Source: Tremella fuciformis
Taxonomy: Eukaryota; Basidiomycota; Tremellomycetes; Tremellales; Tremellaceae
DNA: 64,000 bases
Direction: 5' to 3'
Assembly (NCBI GenBank): GCA_032768795.1
Contig: CP136490.1
Location: forward strand, 3,596,001-3,660,000
The translations under genes and the position numbers were made by a program. The notes beneath the pieces are model-generated. The model was not told where the DNA came from. It did no database searches and saw only the letters and a list, made by a program, of their open reading frames with translations. Positions 1 through 12,085 of this stretch are shown here, in pieces. The stretch's first letter is position 1. Each line of letters starts with the position of its first letter.

Positions 1-549
1 ACACTACGCTTCGCAGTATATGGCATGGGGATGGGGCCGGTGATCGGACGTTGGCTAAAGTTGTTGGAGAGACAGATACCGGTCATCGTGGGCGCGAAGG
101 GGAACGGGTTGCAGTTTGCCAAACGTGTACTGGCAGACCAGACGATTATGTGAGGGCACAGCTTGCGAAGCTTGCATGGGCAGATACTGACAGCAGGGCA
201 CCTATCGGCGTGAGCCCAACTGCCTCCTTCGCGGCCAATGCCAGGGACCGGCGCTGATTACAGCTCGTCTTGTTCGTGGGAAGCATGGGTCTCATGGAAG
301 GCAAAGATATCCCCTCGGTCGGCGAGAAATTCCAAGACATGTACTGGCGTACGCTCCTCCCACCTGTATGCGGCAAGGCGTTGCTCACTTCCAGCTGCCC
401 TGCTTGCCAATTGGAAAGTCTGGCCCCTGCTACAAACCATCAACTTCACCGTCATCCCCCTGCAGTATCGAGTGCCTTTCCAGTCTACATGCGGGATCGC
501 ATGGACTCTCTACCTTTCACTACTGAACGCATCCAAGGCGTCATCGTGA
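1..549 (+). CDS. SYM1: Mpv17/PMP22/SYM1-family membrane protein, 5' partial
   Basis: Only the C-terminal part lies in the window. Exons 1-149, 197-209, 264-348 and 395-549 join in phase; the three introns are 46-54 nt. The product has the family signatures: a RFAVYGM..GP stretch, DQTIMAP (the DQ...AP motif), the MGLMEGK segment, and NWKVWPLLQ followed by NF..IPLQYRVPF and W..YLSLLN near the end. Mpv17/Sym1 proteins are small four-helix membrane proteins of the mitochondrial inner membrane or peroxisome that act as channels and help mitochondria tolerate ethanol or heat stress. The protein ends about eight residues after the last conserved motif, as is usual. PMP22-type peroxisomal members are the alternative; the NWKVWPLLQ form favours SYM1. 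Confidence 0.88.
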
Positions 550-770
550 GCCCCATAACCTGGGCGAGGCATATCTAATTTGGGGGATTCGAGGGGGGCG
601 AGGCGACGACGAAACGTACTGTAGCGCTAATATATCCATCTTGATGACATTCCAGGCGTATATGCATTAACTACCCAATCAAGCTGATCTCGCGTAAAAT
701 TGTGAACCACATCCAGGAAAATCATGTGCAGTCGTCAAGGGCGTCATCGTCTTCCAGCCAGCGTATTGAT
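550..770. other. Convergent intergenic gap
   Basis: Gap of about 220 bases between the stop of the SYM1-like gene and the stop of the coiled-coil gene on the other strand. It should hold both 3' untranslated regions. No gene or repeat seen. Confidence 0.5.
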
Positions 771-3700
771 CTAATACGTCTCGTCATCATCTTCGTCATC
801 GCCCTTTCCATGCACATGTGCCGGCGTGGGCGGTAGCGGCGGAAGGTCGACCAGAGAAACATCTTTGGCTTCGTTCACTGCCGGCGGTGTCGCGGCTCTT
901 GGCGCGGGCGCTGGGACGGTCGGCTCTCCAGCTACTGCCGTGTTGGCTGTCGCCGAAGGTCGTTTGTCAAGTTCCGCAGCAAGACGCTTGATAGTGCTAC
1001 ACATCAGCGTGTGTAAATTGCAACTACACTTCACCCACCCCTCGAGCTCGGCGACTTTCGCATTGTGGGCTTCATGCAACTTCGTCAGGTGCGAAGGAGA
1101 CACCGGTGGCGTGCTGACTACCGCAGGCGGTGGAGTCTTCATACGAGCCTGCTATGGGCTCAGCTTTGCAGAGTCCCTGAGGAGGCGGATCTCACTTGAG
1201 CCTGCGCCAATGCGGTGTTCTTCGCCACTCTCTCATCCTGCCCATCAGCACACACCGTACGAGCAGACCGGGGCGACTCACTTGGAGTTCAGCACGAAGC
1301 TGTCGCATTTCCGCTTGCAGGTCTGCCATGGCTCGCTCGTGGACACCTTGGATTTCGGCAGCTTCCTGCGCCCTTGTTTCTGCTGCAGCCGCTGCGTCTT
1401 TTCTATTCTGGCTTTGCATCTCTTCCAATGTCTGCTGGAAGTGGCTCTTGTTCATCTCCAGCACCTTGATGTCAGCTGGCGATCACATGTGGACAGGATA
1501 GTGTACGGATTTTGTTCCCTCCAACTCGTCTCGCATACTGTCCAGCTCACGAAGAGCGTGCTGCAGGTCCGTCTCAGCAGATGGATTCACTTTGGCAGCC
1601 TCGACTCTCAAGGTGTTCACGAGCTGTTCCAAGTTCTCCACCTTGCGAGTCAGGTCTTCGGCGAAAGTCGTAGCTTTCTCAAGCTTGACCTGAACGTCGT
1701 TGAGAGCGGATGACGAGGCTGCTTGCTGATCCTGCGCGGCTTGCAGCTGCGCGGCATGCTCTGCATTTGCCGCCGCCAAAGCCGTCGCATGCTCGGCCGC
1801 AGTCGCTTCCAGCTCGGCTGCATGCGCCGCCTGAAGTTGCGAGTGAGTGATGGCCAAATCCGACCAAATGGCCGCAAGCTCGGCCGCGTGCGCTTCTTGT
1901 GCGGCAGCCTGGGTTTCAGTTTGGGAATCCTTTAAGTCAGCCCACCTTGGCATCCTCAAACACGGTAGCATATTTCTCCTCGTGCTCAGCTTGTTGAGCT
2001 TCCAGATTGTTCTGTAGCACTCCCACAGCCTAACGATCAGCGAGGCGTCTTTGCCCCTCGCTTGGGTGCTCGTACCTCTACCAAAGCATCGGCTTTGTGA
2101 TCGCCCACTGCGATGGCTTCACGCGCTCCCTGCAGCTCTAGTTCCGCCTCCTCCGCCCTTTTTTTCGCCTGTCGAAGTTGCTCCATGACTTCGTCTCTCT
2201 CCTTCAAGGCGTCGGCCAATCGGTTCTCGAGGTCCAGAACCTTCGAATCCGAAAGCTGGGCGGCCTCCATCAATAGCTTGTCATGCTCTGCGGCAGTTTC
2301 TCGCAGTTGAGCGTTCAATTCCGCGATTTTGGCGGCATGCTGGTCCACCAGCTGACGGGCTTGATCATGATCGCCCGCCAGAGCTGTTTGTGCGATGTGC
2401 AGACGTTCGATCTCTGACTGCTGCGCTTGTGCAGTCTCCTCGAGCGCTGCCAGCTGCTCTTTGCCCTTTGCTGTGGCTGTCACATGTGTCTCGAGCTCCA
2501 TTGACAGAGACTACAATCAGCCACATCGCTTGCCGATGAGAACGCGCCCACCTGCCGCTCCTGATCCCAAGCAGACTCTGCAGCTGTCTTGATGCTCTCG
2601 AGCTCGGCCACCTGCTTCTCGAGCGCGAGGAGCTTATCCTGTAGTTCGGATGATGAGGCTCCGCTCTTCTCCGCAATGCGCTTGGAGTGCTCGACCTCCT
2701 TAATCTGGACCTGAAGTTCCGCCTGCAAGCTCTCGACCTCTGTTCTGGCGGTCGCAAGTTGTTCAGCGCCAGCAGAATGCACTTCTTTGAGTCTTGCCGC
2801 TTCCTCTTGAGCGCCTTCAAGGCCCGCCTCAGCTGCAACGATGGCGGCTTGAAGCTCGACTACTTTGCTGTCTTTGTCTTGTCCCTCAGCGGTGAGCGCC
2901 TTGCACTGATCAAGAGCTTCTTCCAAGCTTGCTTGAGTCTGCTCCAGTAATTGTTTGAGCCTGTCCGAATGAGCAATGTAAATTCGACGCGTCATACTGA
3001 CTCTTGCAGTTGCACTCCAGAAGCTTCTTTCAGCTGGTCGAGCTCAGCAGCATGAGCTTTTTGGAGTTCTTCGATCTGAAACGTCAATCGGCATCTCTTG
3101 TTGGTTGGGCTCATACCCTTTTGTCCGATGCGACAGTGGCATGAGCGGAAGAGGCGTCGACTTCACCGCGGAGTGCAGCTATCTCAGCAGCATGACTGCC
3201 ATGAGCTGTTGGGTCACAGATCAGATAACCACTCACTGCTCTTCGAGCTGTGTTCTCTCCTCCTGAAAGGCAGTTTCCCGATTCGCGAGTTCCAATTTGT
3301 GCTGCTCAAGCTGTTCTTCTAGCTCACGAATCCTGCTCTAGACTGGTCAGCCCGTCCTTTGGGCCGCGAAACCACAAACCTCGCCGGCTGTGCTGAGCTT
3401 GACTGGTCCATGCAGACCTGTTGAGCTGCTGGTCGTTGTGGCCGCCGGTAACTTGCCTGTCGTTGGCGCTATAGACGAGCGCACCTTTGGAACAGCGGGC
3501 TTAGAGGCTGCGGGGGCTACCGAAGGGGTGGTAACCGGTCTATGAGGGGCCGACGTGCTTGCTGCTTTCGTTGTCATTCTTGGTGCCGCTCCACTGGGAG
3601 GAGTTGTGGTCCGCAAAGCTGTAACAGGCTTGACAGAACTAGCATTGGATGATGTGGGGGTCCGCTTTCCGGTCGCCGTCCCTGTAGCTATAGCTTTCCC

Positions 3701-4475
3701 ATTCGTGCTGGATGCAGGGGCTCGTGCGGTGACCGAGGAGGCAACTGATTGACGTCGAGCGAGAGTTGCGGAGGTGGTCGTCGAGGCTTTCGCTGTGGGG
3801 CCTACGGATGAACGGACCTTTGGCGCAGTCACCGTTGAAGAGGAGAGAGGGGTTCCATTCTTCACTGACGAGATCGAGGGAGAAGGCTTATGTCCCGGTC
3901 TCGAACTAGCGGTCGATGTTGCGGCCGGAGTGGTGGATGTTTTGGTTGTAGTGGATCTATTGAGGGTAGCAGCCGTCGGTCTGGACAAGGAAGTGCGAGA
4001 GGCCAGCTTGCCAGGGGTCGGCTTGGCAGCTGTTCCTTCTCATCAGCCATCATCGATTGGCCTTCCCTAAGTGTCGCTCACCCGGAGTTGTAGCCTTGGT
4101 CGCGAACTTCTTGATGGCCTCTGCAACCTTACCGCCCGTCACGGCCTTCTTCTCGCCACCCTTGCCATCTTTCGTTACATCCGCGCCTTTGGCTTTTGGC
4201 GGACTGGCACCGTCTCTGGCAGAGACAACGTCCCATCCTTCCGCACCATCCGACTCTTGCGCTTTGCCGTCGCCATCCGAGGGCGCCCCTGCATAATCTT
4301 CAGCCGTCTGCACGTCTTCAGAATCTGCATCCTTCATGGGTGGAGTTGGATCAACGATCGTAGAGTCGCCCGAGGGCTCCTGTTGATGGACCGGCTCGAC
4401 GGGCGCTGGGGAGACCATGGTGTGCAACGAATGCTCTGAACCTGCCGAGGGCGAGACGACCTCGCGGGCGGCCAT
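771..4475 (-). CDS. Long coiled-coil protein with acidic -ETY C-terminus, unknown function
   Basis: Starts at ATG 4475 and reads through about ten exons to TAG 771-773. Exon 1 (4475-4082) is acidic and Ser/Pro-rich. Exon 2 (4029-3380) is a low-complexity Ser/Thr/Pro/Ala-rich, basic segment. From about 3340 downward the product is almost continuous heptad coiled coil, rich in Glu, Gln, Ala and Leu, through exons covering roughly 3340-3240, 2980-2520, 2500-2050, 1940-1490 and 1460-1200. The tail after about 1140 is Pro-rich and ends in GDDEDDDETY. No motor, CAP-Gly or kinase domain is visible. The acidic aromatic end resembles the EEY/F-type peptides bound by CAP-Gly domains, so a microtubule-plus-end or spindle-pole role is a guess only. 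Exon ends in the 3' half are approximate. Confidence 0.75.
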
Positions 4476-5185
4476 GGTGTTGCGCTCCTGCAGAGAGCAG
4501 GCGAGATAACCAAGCAACGAGATGACTCCTGGATCAACAAAGGGGGTGAAGTTGAGTCGTAGGATGGTATGTGTTGAAAGAGGCGGTCCGTGATGGATGG
4601 GCGAAGCTCGGACCTATCCCTCGAGCGCACAGATCACCTGACAATGGTGGCGGCAATGACGGATTGCCGTCGAGACCGCCTTTACAGCCGTTGTTTGCTC
4701 CTCTGTCTAGCCTCCAGTCTGGGGGTGTCCATAGGCGATGGGGCTGACTCTGAAACGTCAGGAAGCAATCTAGAATCTACCCATGTGTGTCCATAGTCCC
4801 CCGCATTATTCCTCCTTTCGACGCGCCTGACTTTTGCTGAGTGTGGCGGTGGCGAAATTCCACCTCGGCTGGCTGAATGCCGTTACGGCGGGGTGGGGTG
4901 TGGGTCTGTGCGCAAGGGCAAAAAGTGGAGGGTGGGGGCGGACACTTTGGATTGCGTAGAACGGACAGCAAGACGAGGACAAAGAGAGGTCAGTGCACCA
5001 CCAATGAAGACCCGTTTGTTGCTGTCTTGTCATTCTTTGCCAGAGTAGCTGATAGTCGACCCCGGTCGTCGACAGCTACTGGGAGCACGGGTGCTCGCCA
5101 CGCCAGCAAACTTACGCCTACGCTTACTTTGTTCTCGAGCTCCCTTTTTCTTCTATACACTTGCCCATCTTCTTGGTGTTCTGGA
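4476..5185. other. Divergent promoter region
   Basis: About 710 bases between two divergent start codons (coiled-coil gene at 4475 on the minus strand, BRCT gene at 5186 on the plus strand). Reading frames here have no family features and are taken as noncoding leader and promoter. No TATA box or repeat stands out. Confidence 0.5.
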
Positions 5186-6639
5186 ATGCGCCCGATCCCC
5201 ATGCCGAGCCGTCGTTCGAGATTGGACTCCGAGGGAGAAGACGAATTGAGCGACGATACTCCATCTCCGCCCGTCCAGCGAGTTTCCCTTTTCGACAAGC
5301 AGAAGAGACCCCTGGTGGAGACACTCGCAGAATCCGAGATGGCCTCGATGCCCAATGGGGAGTCTACGCCCCTCAAGATCCTCCACTACAAACCCGAGAC
5401 TCGCGAGTTTACGCGAAACAAAAACGTCAGTCTCCCAGAGGCCTCAGAAGCCACAGCGACAGCGACAGAGCCTCTGCTGCCTCCACTTCGACGAGCTCGC
5501 ACTGCCCGACAGCCTCCGGTCAAGAGATTCCGAGAAATCCGACCACGGCCCCCACAGCAGCCGACCAAAACCAAAACCGACAAGCCCAACAAAACGCCTG
5601 CAGCTAGAAGTCCTCCTGTCACTAGTGGGCCGAGACTGCCCATTGTACGGCAGCTCCGGACCGGTATGCCTGTGCCCTGGTCAGAACTGTCATTCTGGGT
5701 CCCGGGGTGGCTAGACAAGTCGCTCCAGTCGCTTCTGTGTCGGCGAATCACTGTGAGCTCCCGCAAGATAGGACAGTCAGTCTGAGGTCGCAATGAGCTG
5801 ACGGTGTAGAAAACAGGCGCTCGGCTGGCGTATACGATGGAAGAAGCGCATGTCGTGCTCATCAACCCCCACGGGCGATACCGACCTCATTACGAACCTC
5901 TGCACAACCTTCCGTCCGTCCTCGCTGGCAAAGCTTTGCTCGAGCCGTACAGCTGGTTCCTGAAATGCTACTACCGCGGCGCGGTCGCCGAGGAGAGCAC
6001 CACGTCGCCCGTCTTCGTGGACGAAAGCCAGGAGGCGCTCAGGGTTGCTGTCGGGGCTATGCGCAACGAGGAAGACAGGCTGAGCCTGATGATCAAGCTA
6101 GAGGCGAGTATGCTCCCTGTAGAAAAGCGGCTCACCGACCAGGAGAATGGCGCCGTCATAATGCCTGAGCAGGAAGCCGATGTGATTGTGCTTGATTGGG
6201 CGCATCCCTTTTTGCGCGAACAGCCCAACGAGGGTCGGTGGGCAGAGAAGGAGTGGCGCTCCCCAGCCTGGGTCAAAGATGCAATCAGGTACAACACGAC
6301 AGATTTGGAAGAGCAAGCGATCGCGCGGGAGAAGGACATCAAGGTAGAGCGTGGGGAACCAGAAGCAGGTCCGTCCGGCACGCAGTGGGATGCGGACGAA
6401 GAAAGCGAAGACGATGAAGACGATGAGGACGAGGACGACATGTCCGGAAGGTGAGTATTGCTTCATCATCGATATGGATGACTGATGGCAGCGACGATGA
6501 CGATGAGAGTGAGCCAGCCGAAGAGTCTGATTGCCGGGTTGTCCAGTCCAGCGCGCAGGCGGGACTGAACATGGCGGATTCCCGGTCCGGCTCTCCGCGG
6601 AGGCCAGCAGGAGTTGATGGGACGCGAGGACAGCCATAG
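5186..6639 (+). CDS. BRCT-domain protein with acidic tail
   Basis: Exons 5186-5752, 5810-6450 and 6492-6639 join in phase (about 451 residues). ATG 5186 is used, with a second ATG at 5201. The N-terminal 170 residues are basic, Pro-rich and disordered. Across the first splice lies a BRCT-like fold: the segment FWVPGWLDKSL, a TKTGARLAY turn, then AHVVLINPHGRY, Leu-rich helix and SWFLKCYYRG with the Trp typical of the last BRCT helix. After it come a helical region and a run of about 20 Asp/Glu. The placement of a single BRCT before a helical region recalls Rap1-type telomere proteins, but no Myb domain is visible, so no name is given. A chromatin or DNA-repair role is inferred only from the domain. 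Confidence 0.7.
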
Positions 6640-6869
6640 GGAGGGATGAGTCGTGCTGTCGCATGTGCAGTGTGCGGATTTGCTATGCTTGCTCATGACC
6701 TATTCCTAGCCGCTTGAATGCAACATCGATACTCGCGATTGTTCGCCAGTCCAGGGTAGAAGAAAGACCTTCCCACGGTGCTCTCCCATCCAACTCGGTG
6801 GAGGGTCCTTGCGCAACGTCCTCTGACCCATGGTTTCGCGTCTAACTTGCAATAGAGTATCCCGACAAG

Positions 6870-7599
6870 ATGTCCAATCTCTCCGACGAAACGTTGAGAA
6901 AGGTCAGCTGACGGAGTTTCCGAACTGATTCCAGGCTGACCGACAGATCCTGGAGCAGATTCAGACGCAGGTGAACCCTTCGCGTCCTCTCTCTTCTCTT
7001 CGCTTCCTGCGTCCCTTTGGACGACCCGCGATGAGACATCGTAGCAATAGCTGACAGCAGGCCGTTATATCTCAGCGCAGTCTGAATGTAGCGCGGGCCC
7101 AGATCCAGGCAAAAGAGAAGGAGAAGAAGATCTTGCAGTTGACCATGCGGGAACTGGGGACCATGCCGCCCGAGAGCAAAATGTACAAGGGCGTTGGCAA
7201 GATGTTTGTCCCAGCTACTCTTCTATCCATCTCAACGATGTACCACGGGCCACTCGAATCCCCTCTGCACCCATCGCGACTTCACGCCTGACATGCGACC
7301 GCGTGGAGCACAGTCGCTGATTTCACAGGTTCATGGCCCAACCACGAGCAGCCATCACTGCCGAGCAGACAGCGCAGGACAAAGCGCTGAACGAGGACCT
7401 GTCAAACTTGAACAAAAAGGCGAGTCTGTCAGCCGCTCCTGAGCTTTCAACAGACGCTGATGAATAGGCCAAGTACCTCGAGAAGCAGTTCGATGAGGCT
7501 AATGGCCAATTGCGGGATATCGTACGTCGGCCTGCGCGCGTCGGTTCTCTTCTCGTGGTCCTGACAAGACAGTTCCGAAGCCAGCAACGACAAGCATGA
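6870..7599 (+). CDS. PFD1: Prefoldin subunit 1
   Basis: Six short exons (6870-6902, 6947-6970, 7061-7203, 7329-7419, 7468-7521, 7573-7599) give a 123-residue beta-type prefoldin subunit. It has two long coiled-coil helices around the hairpin segment MYKGVGKMFMAQP, the hallmark of PFD1. Prefoldin is the cytosolic hexamer that passes unfolded actin and tubulin to the CCT chaperonin. The intron 7420-7467 begins with GC rather than GT (AAG|GCGAGT...ATAG); reading straight on hits a stop at 7465, so the GC-AG intron is needed. Length fits the family (about 115-125 residues). It ends 231 bases from the convergent NAC alpha gene. Confidence 0.9.
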
Positions 7600-7830
7600 T
7601 CTGCTCGACTGGATAGACGGCATTTGTGTTGTACAACAAACCATCATAGCGACGACCATGCACAATGATACCTCCTCCGAAACAAATGTCAATATCGTTT
7701 CGCTCGCACGATGTATGCATCGTTCGGCAATGGCAAAAGGGCTTTGGGTAAATACAAAGGGTCCCTCTGCGTGCCCCTGCTACTCTGTCTCTTCTTCTCG
7801 CGACGTCGGTCGAGCAAGGACAAATCGGGT

Positions 7831-8610
7831 CTATGATCCCAGGCGCATGACTGGTGTCAGGGACTGTCCATTCCCACGCTGCAGTATGAGGAGACTCACT
7901 GGCATTGATCAAGTCTCCCCCTTCGGCTTTCAACGCCTCTCTCGCTTCTGCCTCCGACTTGCCGGTTTGAGCTATCACTAGCTGCACGTCGTCCTCGTCT
8001 ATCTTGACGTCGGATGTGTCGGCTTTTCCAGTGTCCTTGCCTTTGCTCTCGACGAGGTCCGGGGCGCTGCAAGACGAAGGGGGAAGGTCGTATCAATGTG
8101 GCGGTAAATGAAAGGTGGGGCAGAAAGCAGAGATGAAAGAGGCGGATGAGATTGGCGAGGGAAAGGAAAGTGTCAGCATTCGTCCCACCACTCGTTCCAC
8201 CTCTTCGCTGCGCGGGGGCACACTCACTCGTCATCCGCCATCAAGTCCTCAAAGTCCTTCGGGACACCATCCTTGAATCCTCCCTGCTGGTGCGCCTTCT
8301 GAGCGGCATCCGTGCTCGCAGCAAGCTGGGCCTGGGCGCTCAGCTGGGCGGCCGAGCTCGGGTCCTCGACCTTGGCTTCGCCAAAGACGATGTAGCAGTC
8401 TGTGCCGGGGCATTTGAAGACCTCGGGGTTGGCTACGACAAGCAAGACGTTCTTGGGCCGGCGGACGGTGACCCGCTGAATCCCCGGGATCTTCTTGAGA
8501 CCGAGACCCTCAAGGAGCTTGCGGGCCTTGCGCTCCCCGCGCGAGATCTCGCCGGCGGGGGCGACGTCCGTGTCCTCGATCGTGAGGTTCTCGATGTTCT
8601 CGATGGACAT
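7831..8610 (-). CDS. EGD2: Nascent polypeptide-associated complex subunit alpha
   Basis: Exons 8610-8228, 8066-7900 and 7850-7831 give 189 residues. The N-terminal part holds the NAC domain, recognisable from [32 protein letters not shown] and [17 protein letters not shown]. The C-terminal exon pair holds the UBA domain ([16 protein letters not shown]...GGDLINAIM), which pins down the tiny last exon of 20 bases encoding IMRLGS. NAC binds near the ribosome exit tunnel as an alpha-beta dimer, shields nascent chains and governs their targeting. The first intron (about 160 nt) is long for this genome. The start at 8610 is fixed by the conserved N-terminus; upstream in-frame residues look untranslated. 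Confidence 0.95.
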
Positions 8611-8954
8611 GGTGAATGTAGGTGGTCGATTGAATGCGAGTGAACCCTTTGTCTCTTTAGGGTATACGAGTAGCGAGCGTCCGACACCAAAGCCGCCAGT
8701 TTGGGGTTGCTGGGGCAAATGCCACATCATGCAAAACTAGCGCCGGTTCCAGCGGAGTGGCTTATCACTTGGCGTTCGGGTTCGTAATGCGAGATGACGC
8801 TCCGCCGGCCGACCGAGCAAAAGTGTCACCACTAGACCGAAGGTGACTCTCTCGTCCTATCTCGTATCCTCTCTTCTCTCCGCATCATCATATAATCCTA
8901 GATCGTAGACATCCTCTCGCCCTCCTCTTCCTCACCCAGCCCCACCCTCCCGCC

Positions 8955-10693
8955 ATGTCGTCCCTCTTCTCGCGCAAGTCAGCACCGAACTCGGCATCGT
9001 CATCTCGGGCATCCTCATTGCACTCGGTAGATCGGCCAGCCCCGCCGGTCGTGCATGACGTCCTCACCCAGCCTGCCGAGGGGGCAACTCCAAAGAAGAG
9101 ATTCGACTACACGCCCGAGCAGCTGCAAAAGGTGCGTGACAGCTTTGATAGTCGTGACGCCTAAGCTGATAATGCAGATTGAAGAGCTCAGAGAGGTGTG
9201 TCCCACGGTATTTGCGACTGATACCCGAGCTGATACCTGTCCAGTACACCAAAACGATCCAGCTGCCCGAGTCGGATCCCTACTACCCATGGGAGCAGCG
9301 CTTCCTCAACGACCCGGGGTGCCACCCCAGGTACTGCCGCGCCGGCAAGTGGAGGATGGACGACTGCAAAAAGCGGATCAAGGGCACGATGGAGTGGCGC
9401 AGGGACTTCAAGCCGGACTTGATCACGCCTGCTGACGTCAAACCGGAAGCACAGACAGGCAAGATGTATGTTTCGTATCCTCATGAGTGGTCGCCCAGCT
9501 CATTATCAGCGTGTTGAACGGCTTTGACGTCGATGCTCGGCCGATCTTGTATCTCCGCCCCGGGAGGGAGAACACCGAAACTTCCCCCAGGCAGATCAGG
9601 CATATGATTTGGCACCTGTGCGTTGCTTGACCTGGTCTATCTCCGCTGCTGATTCTGCAGCGAACGCGCTATCGACTTTGCTCCGCCGGGGCAGGAGCAA
9701 GTGACGATCATCGTAGACGTGAGTGGATAGCAGCGTAGTGCAGCGGTGCTAACGAGCAGTACAAATCTGCCACCTCCTCGACGAGTCCTTCTTTGGGCAA
9801 GGCGCGACAGGTCCTGAGCATTCTGCAGAACCACTATGTTGAGCGTGAGCTAGTTGATGCTTTTGACCCCATTGCATCTAATGATTTTAGGTCTGGGCCG
9901 CGGGCTGGTCATCAATATGCCGTATGTTTGACGTGAAGACAGTCACCTCTACACGAAGCTGACTTTCCAGTTGGTTCATCAACGCCTTCTTCACTGGTCT
10001 CTCTCCCTTCCTTGACCCTGTGACTCGTGACAAGGTCAGCTGCCGCTTCGATATGTATCTAGAGCTGACCGGTCAGATCCGCTTCAACCCCAATCTTGTT
10101 GAGCTCGTTCCTCCCTCTCATCTCGACTTCGAATTCGGCGGCGATCACAATTACGTCTTCGACCATGACGTGTACTGGAAGACCATCACCGAGTACTGTC
10201 ATCTCGTGAGTGACTGGTCTGCCTTTGGGTAGGAGCTCAGGCTCACTAGCAGGCTGAGGATGGCACACGCGTAGATAATGAGGGCAAGCCATGGATCCCG
10301 CCGCTCGGCAATGGTATCGCTGCTGCGGCTTCAGGCTTTGTGCCGAAACCAGATGCCAACGCCACTGGCGAGATGACCAAAGACCCTGAAGCCGGGTCTG
10401 GCCCAGCAAACAAGGCCGAGGAGAAGGTAGCTGCAGCAGCAGCGACTGGCACTGTGACCGGTGTGGCTATCGCTGCGGGCGAACAGACAGAATCGCAGAA
10501 GATTGCCGAGGAGCAGCGGGCGAAAGAAGCGGAGAAGGACGAGTCAACGTCAGCGGGGGTGGAGAAGGAGATGTCAGATCTGAAAGTCGAGGATGGCGAG
10601 ATCGAGGCGCTGGAAACAGCTCCCGGAGCACCGAAGGGCGAGGTTGTGTTTGACCACCCGCCCTCCAAGGCGGAGAAGGCGGCTGCGTCGTAG
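8955..10693 (+). CDS. PDR16: Sec14-like phosphatidylinositol transfer protein, PDR16 type
   Basis: Ten exons (8955-9131, 9178-9195, 9245-9465, 9510-9617, 9661-9718, 9760-9844, 9891-9921, 9971-10034, 10077-10205, 10253-10693) join in phase. The product has a CRAL-TRIO N-terminal region (WRRDFKPDLITP, TGK) and the lipid-binding CRAL-TRIO domain: DARPILYLRPGRENTE, HLERAIDFAPPGQE, VTIIVDYK, GKARQVLSILQNHYVERLG, INMPWFINAFF and DPVTRDKIRFN. These match the Pdr16/Sfh3 subgroup, which loads phosphatidylinositol and sterol at lipid droplets and the cell periphery and affects azole tolerance. The last 130 residues are an Ala/Glu-rich extension not needed for the fold. It diverges from NAC alpha across about 345 bases. 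Confidence 0.88.
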
Positions 10694-10825
10694 GCAAATG
10701 AGAAACAGTGATCGCAGGGGTTTATGGGCAGAGAAGCGGGATTGCATGCATTATATGAATGTGGCGTAGGAGCGACAAGCAGGGTACAATACAACTGGCA
10801 GATAAAGTCGATTAGATGCTGTGGC

Positions 10826-12085
10826 TCAAGAAGCCATTTTCGCTTTCAGCTCTTTGCTCTGCGTGGCCCACTGGCGGAACGACCAGACGTGGGGCACGAC
10901 CGCCTCGGCCTGAGTCGTGTCACGCACAAAAAGGCTGAGTGTAAGTGGCCAGGCAAGAGCAGAGTCGTGAAGGACCCACCCTTCCATATACGCGCGGTAC
11001 GACTTCCACTGCGCCTCGCCGAGCTTCTTCTTGTGCTCGTCCGAATAAAACTCCTCCTTTGTCAGTCTGGGGGGGTCCACGCGCTGTTTCGTGACCTTGG
11101 CGATATCACGCGCCATCTGGGCCGGCGTGCAGTACTCGGCGGCGACGTGCATATCTTTGCCTGTGACTGTCAGCATGGGAGCAATTTCAAAGTGAAGAGG
11201 AAACCTGACCGATCCACCTGTCTGGCCGCTGCATGGCCACCCGTACCCATTCGCCCGTTTGCTCGATCGCAAACGCAGGCAGGGTACAGTCGTCCGGGAC
11301 GGGAAAGTCGAGCGTCCAGCAGCCCGGATGTATCGGCCTCAAGTGGTCGTGTTTGAGGATGTCCGAGTACGCGTGGGAGGTGTAGATGAACGTGGCGGGG
11401 ATGCTGTTGGCTTTGATATACCGCACGACTGCGATCAGCCCCCCTTCCCCGGCTCGCTGTCAAAAGGGACCGTAGTATGGCTAAGCACATGAGAGCACTC
11501 ACTCTCCGCCTTGGCCGCGCAGTGCGGAACATCCTTGTCGGGCGCAAAGTCGTCCAGGGCGGAATAGACCAGATGCTTGATCTTGGCCTGGACGCACGCG
11601 TCGACGGCCGCTTTGGTCTGCGCGAGCTCGGCGGCGGTTGCGCCGGTCGTCGAGCGTGTGCGTTTGAAGTGGCCCAGATCTGCGCTCAGCCCATTCCCTT
11701 CCTCTACGCCCGCGCCATATGAGACAAGGCAGACTCACAGTTTCCGTCTAAGTAGGCGCAATCCATACCCTCCAACACCCCGGCATAGGAGCGCGGATCT
11801 TCCAGTCGCCCCAGGTGGATCGCCACTTGCTGAGCGGCCAGCTCTACGCATAAGTGCTGCTCCGGAAGTGAAAGGGGAGGAAGACTCACCGTGCGCGACG
11901 GGGTCCGACGCTTTCCGAAACATCGCCGTCACCTTGAATCTACCCGTCTTGACCAAGAAACTAGCCACGCTCTTGCCCGCCTCGGTGTGCGCCTCGAACA
12001 CGAACGCATTCTGCACGTCGGCCGCAGTCCTGCTGGCCACTCTGTTTGGGTGGATCGGCCCGAGCAGCTTGTCGAACGCCGCCAT
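10826..12085 (-). CDS. NmrA-like NAD(P)-binding family protein
   Basis: Starts at ATG 12085 (ATG 12094 is an in-frame alternative) and ends at the stop 10826-10828. First exon is 12085-11890; further exons lie near 11850-11750, 11700-11520, 11450-11210 and 11160-10826. The N-terminus has the Rossmann pattern of the family (GKSVASFLVKTGRFKVTAMFRKASDP), and then DPRSYAGVLEGMDCAYLD, LVYSALDDF and a long C-terminal substrate-side region. The classical GxxGxxG loop is weak, as in other NmrA-like redox sensors that bind NAD(P) without catalysis. Relatives range from the nitrogen regulator NmrA to isoflavone-reductase-like enzymes, so the role (redox sensing or a reductase) is open. It lies tail to tail with PDR16. 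Confidence 0.72.

Noticed and set aside
826..1713. Open frame of 295 codons on the plus strand opposite the coiled-coil gene
   Set aside because: Antisense to heptad repeats that continue over several exons; composition is that of a reverse reading of a Glu/Ala/Gln-rich protein.
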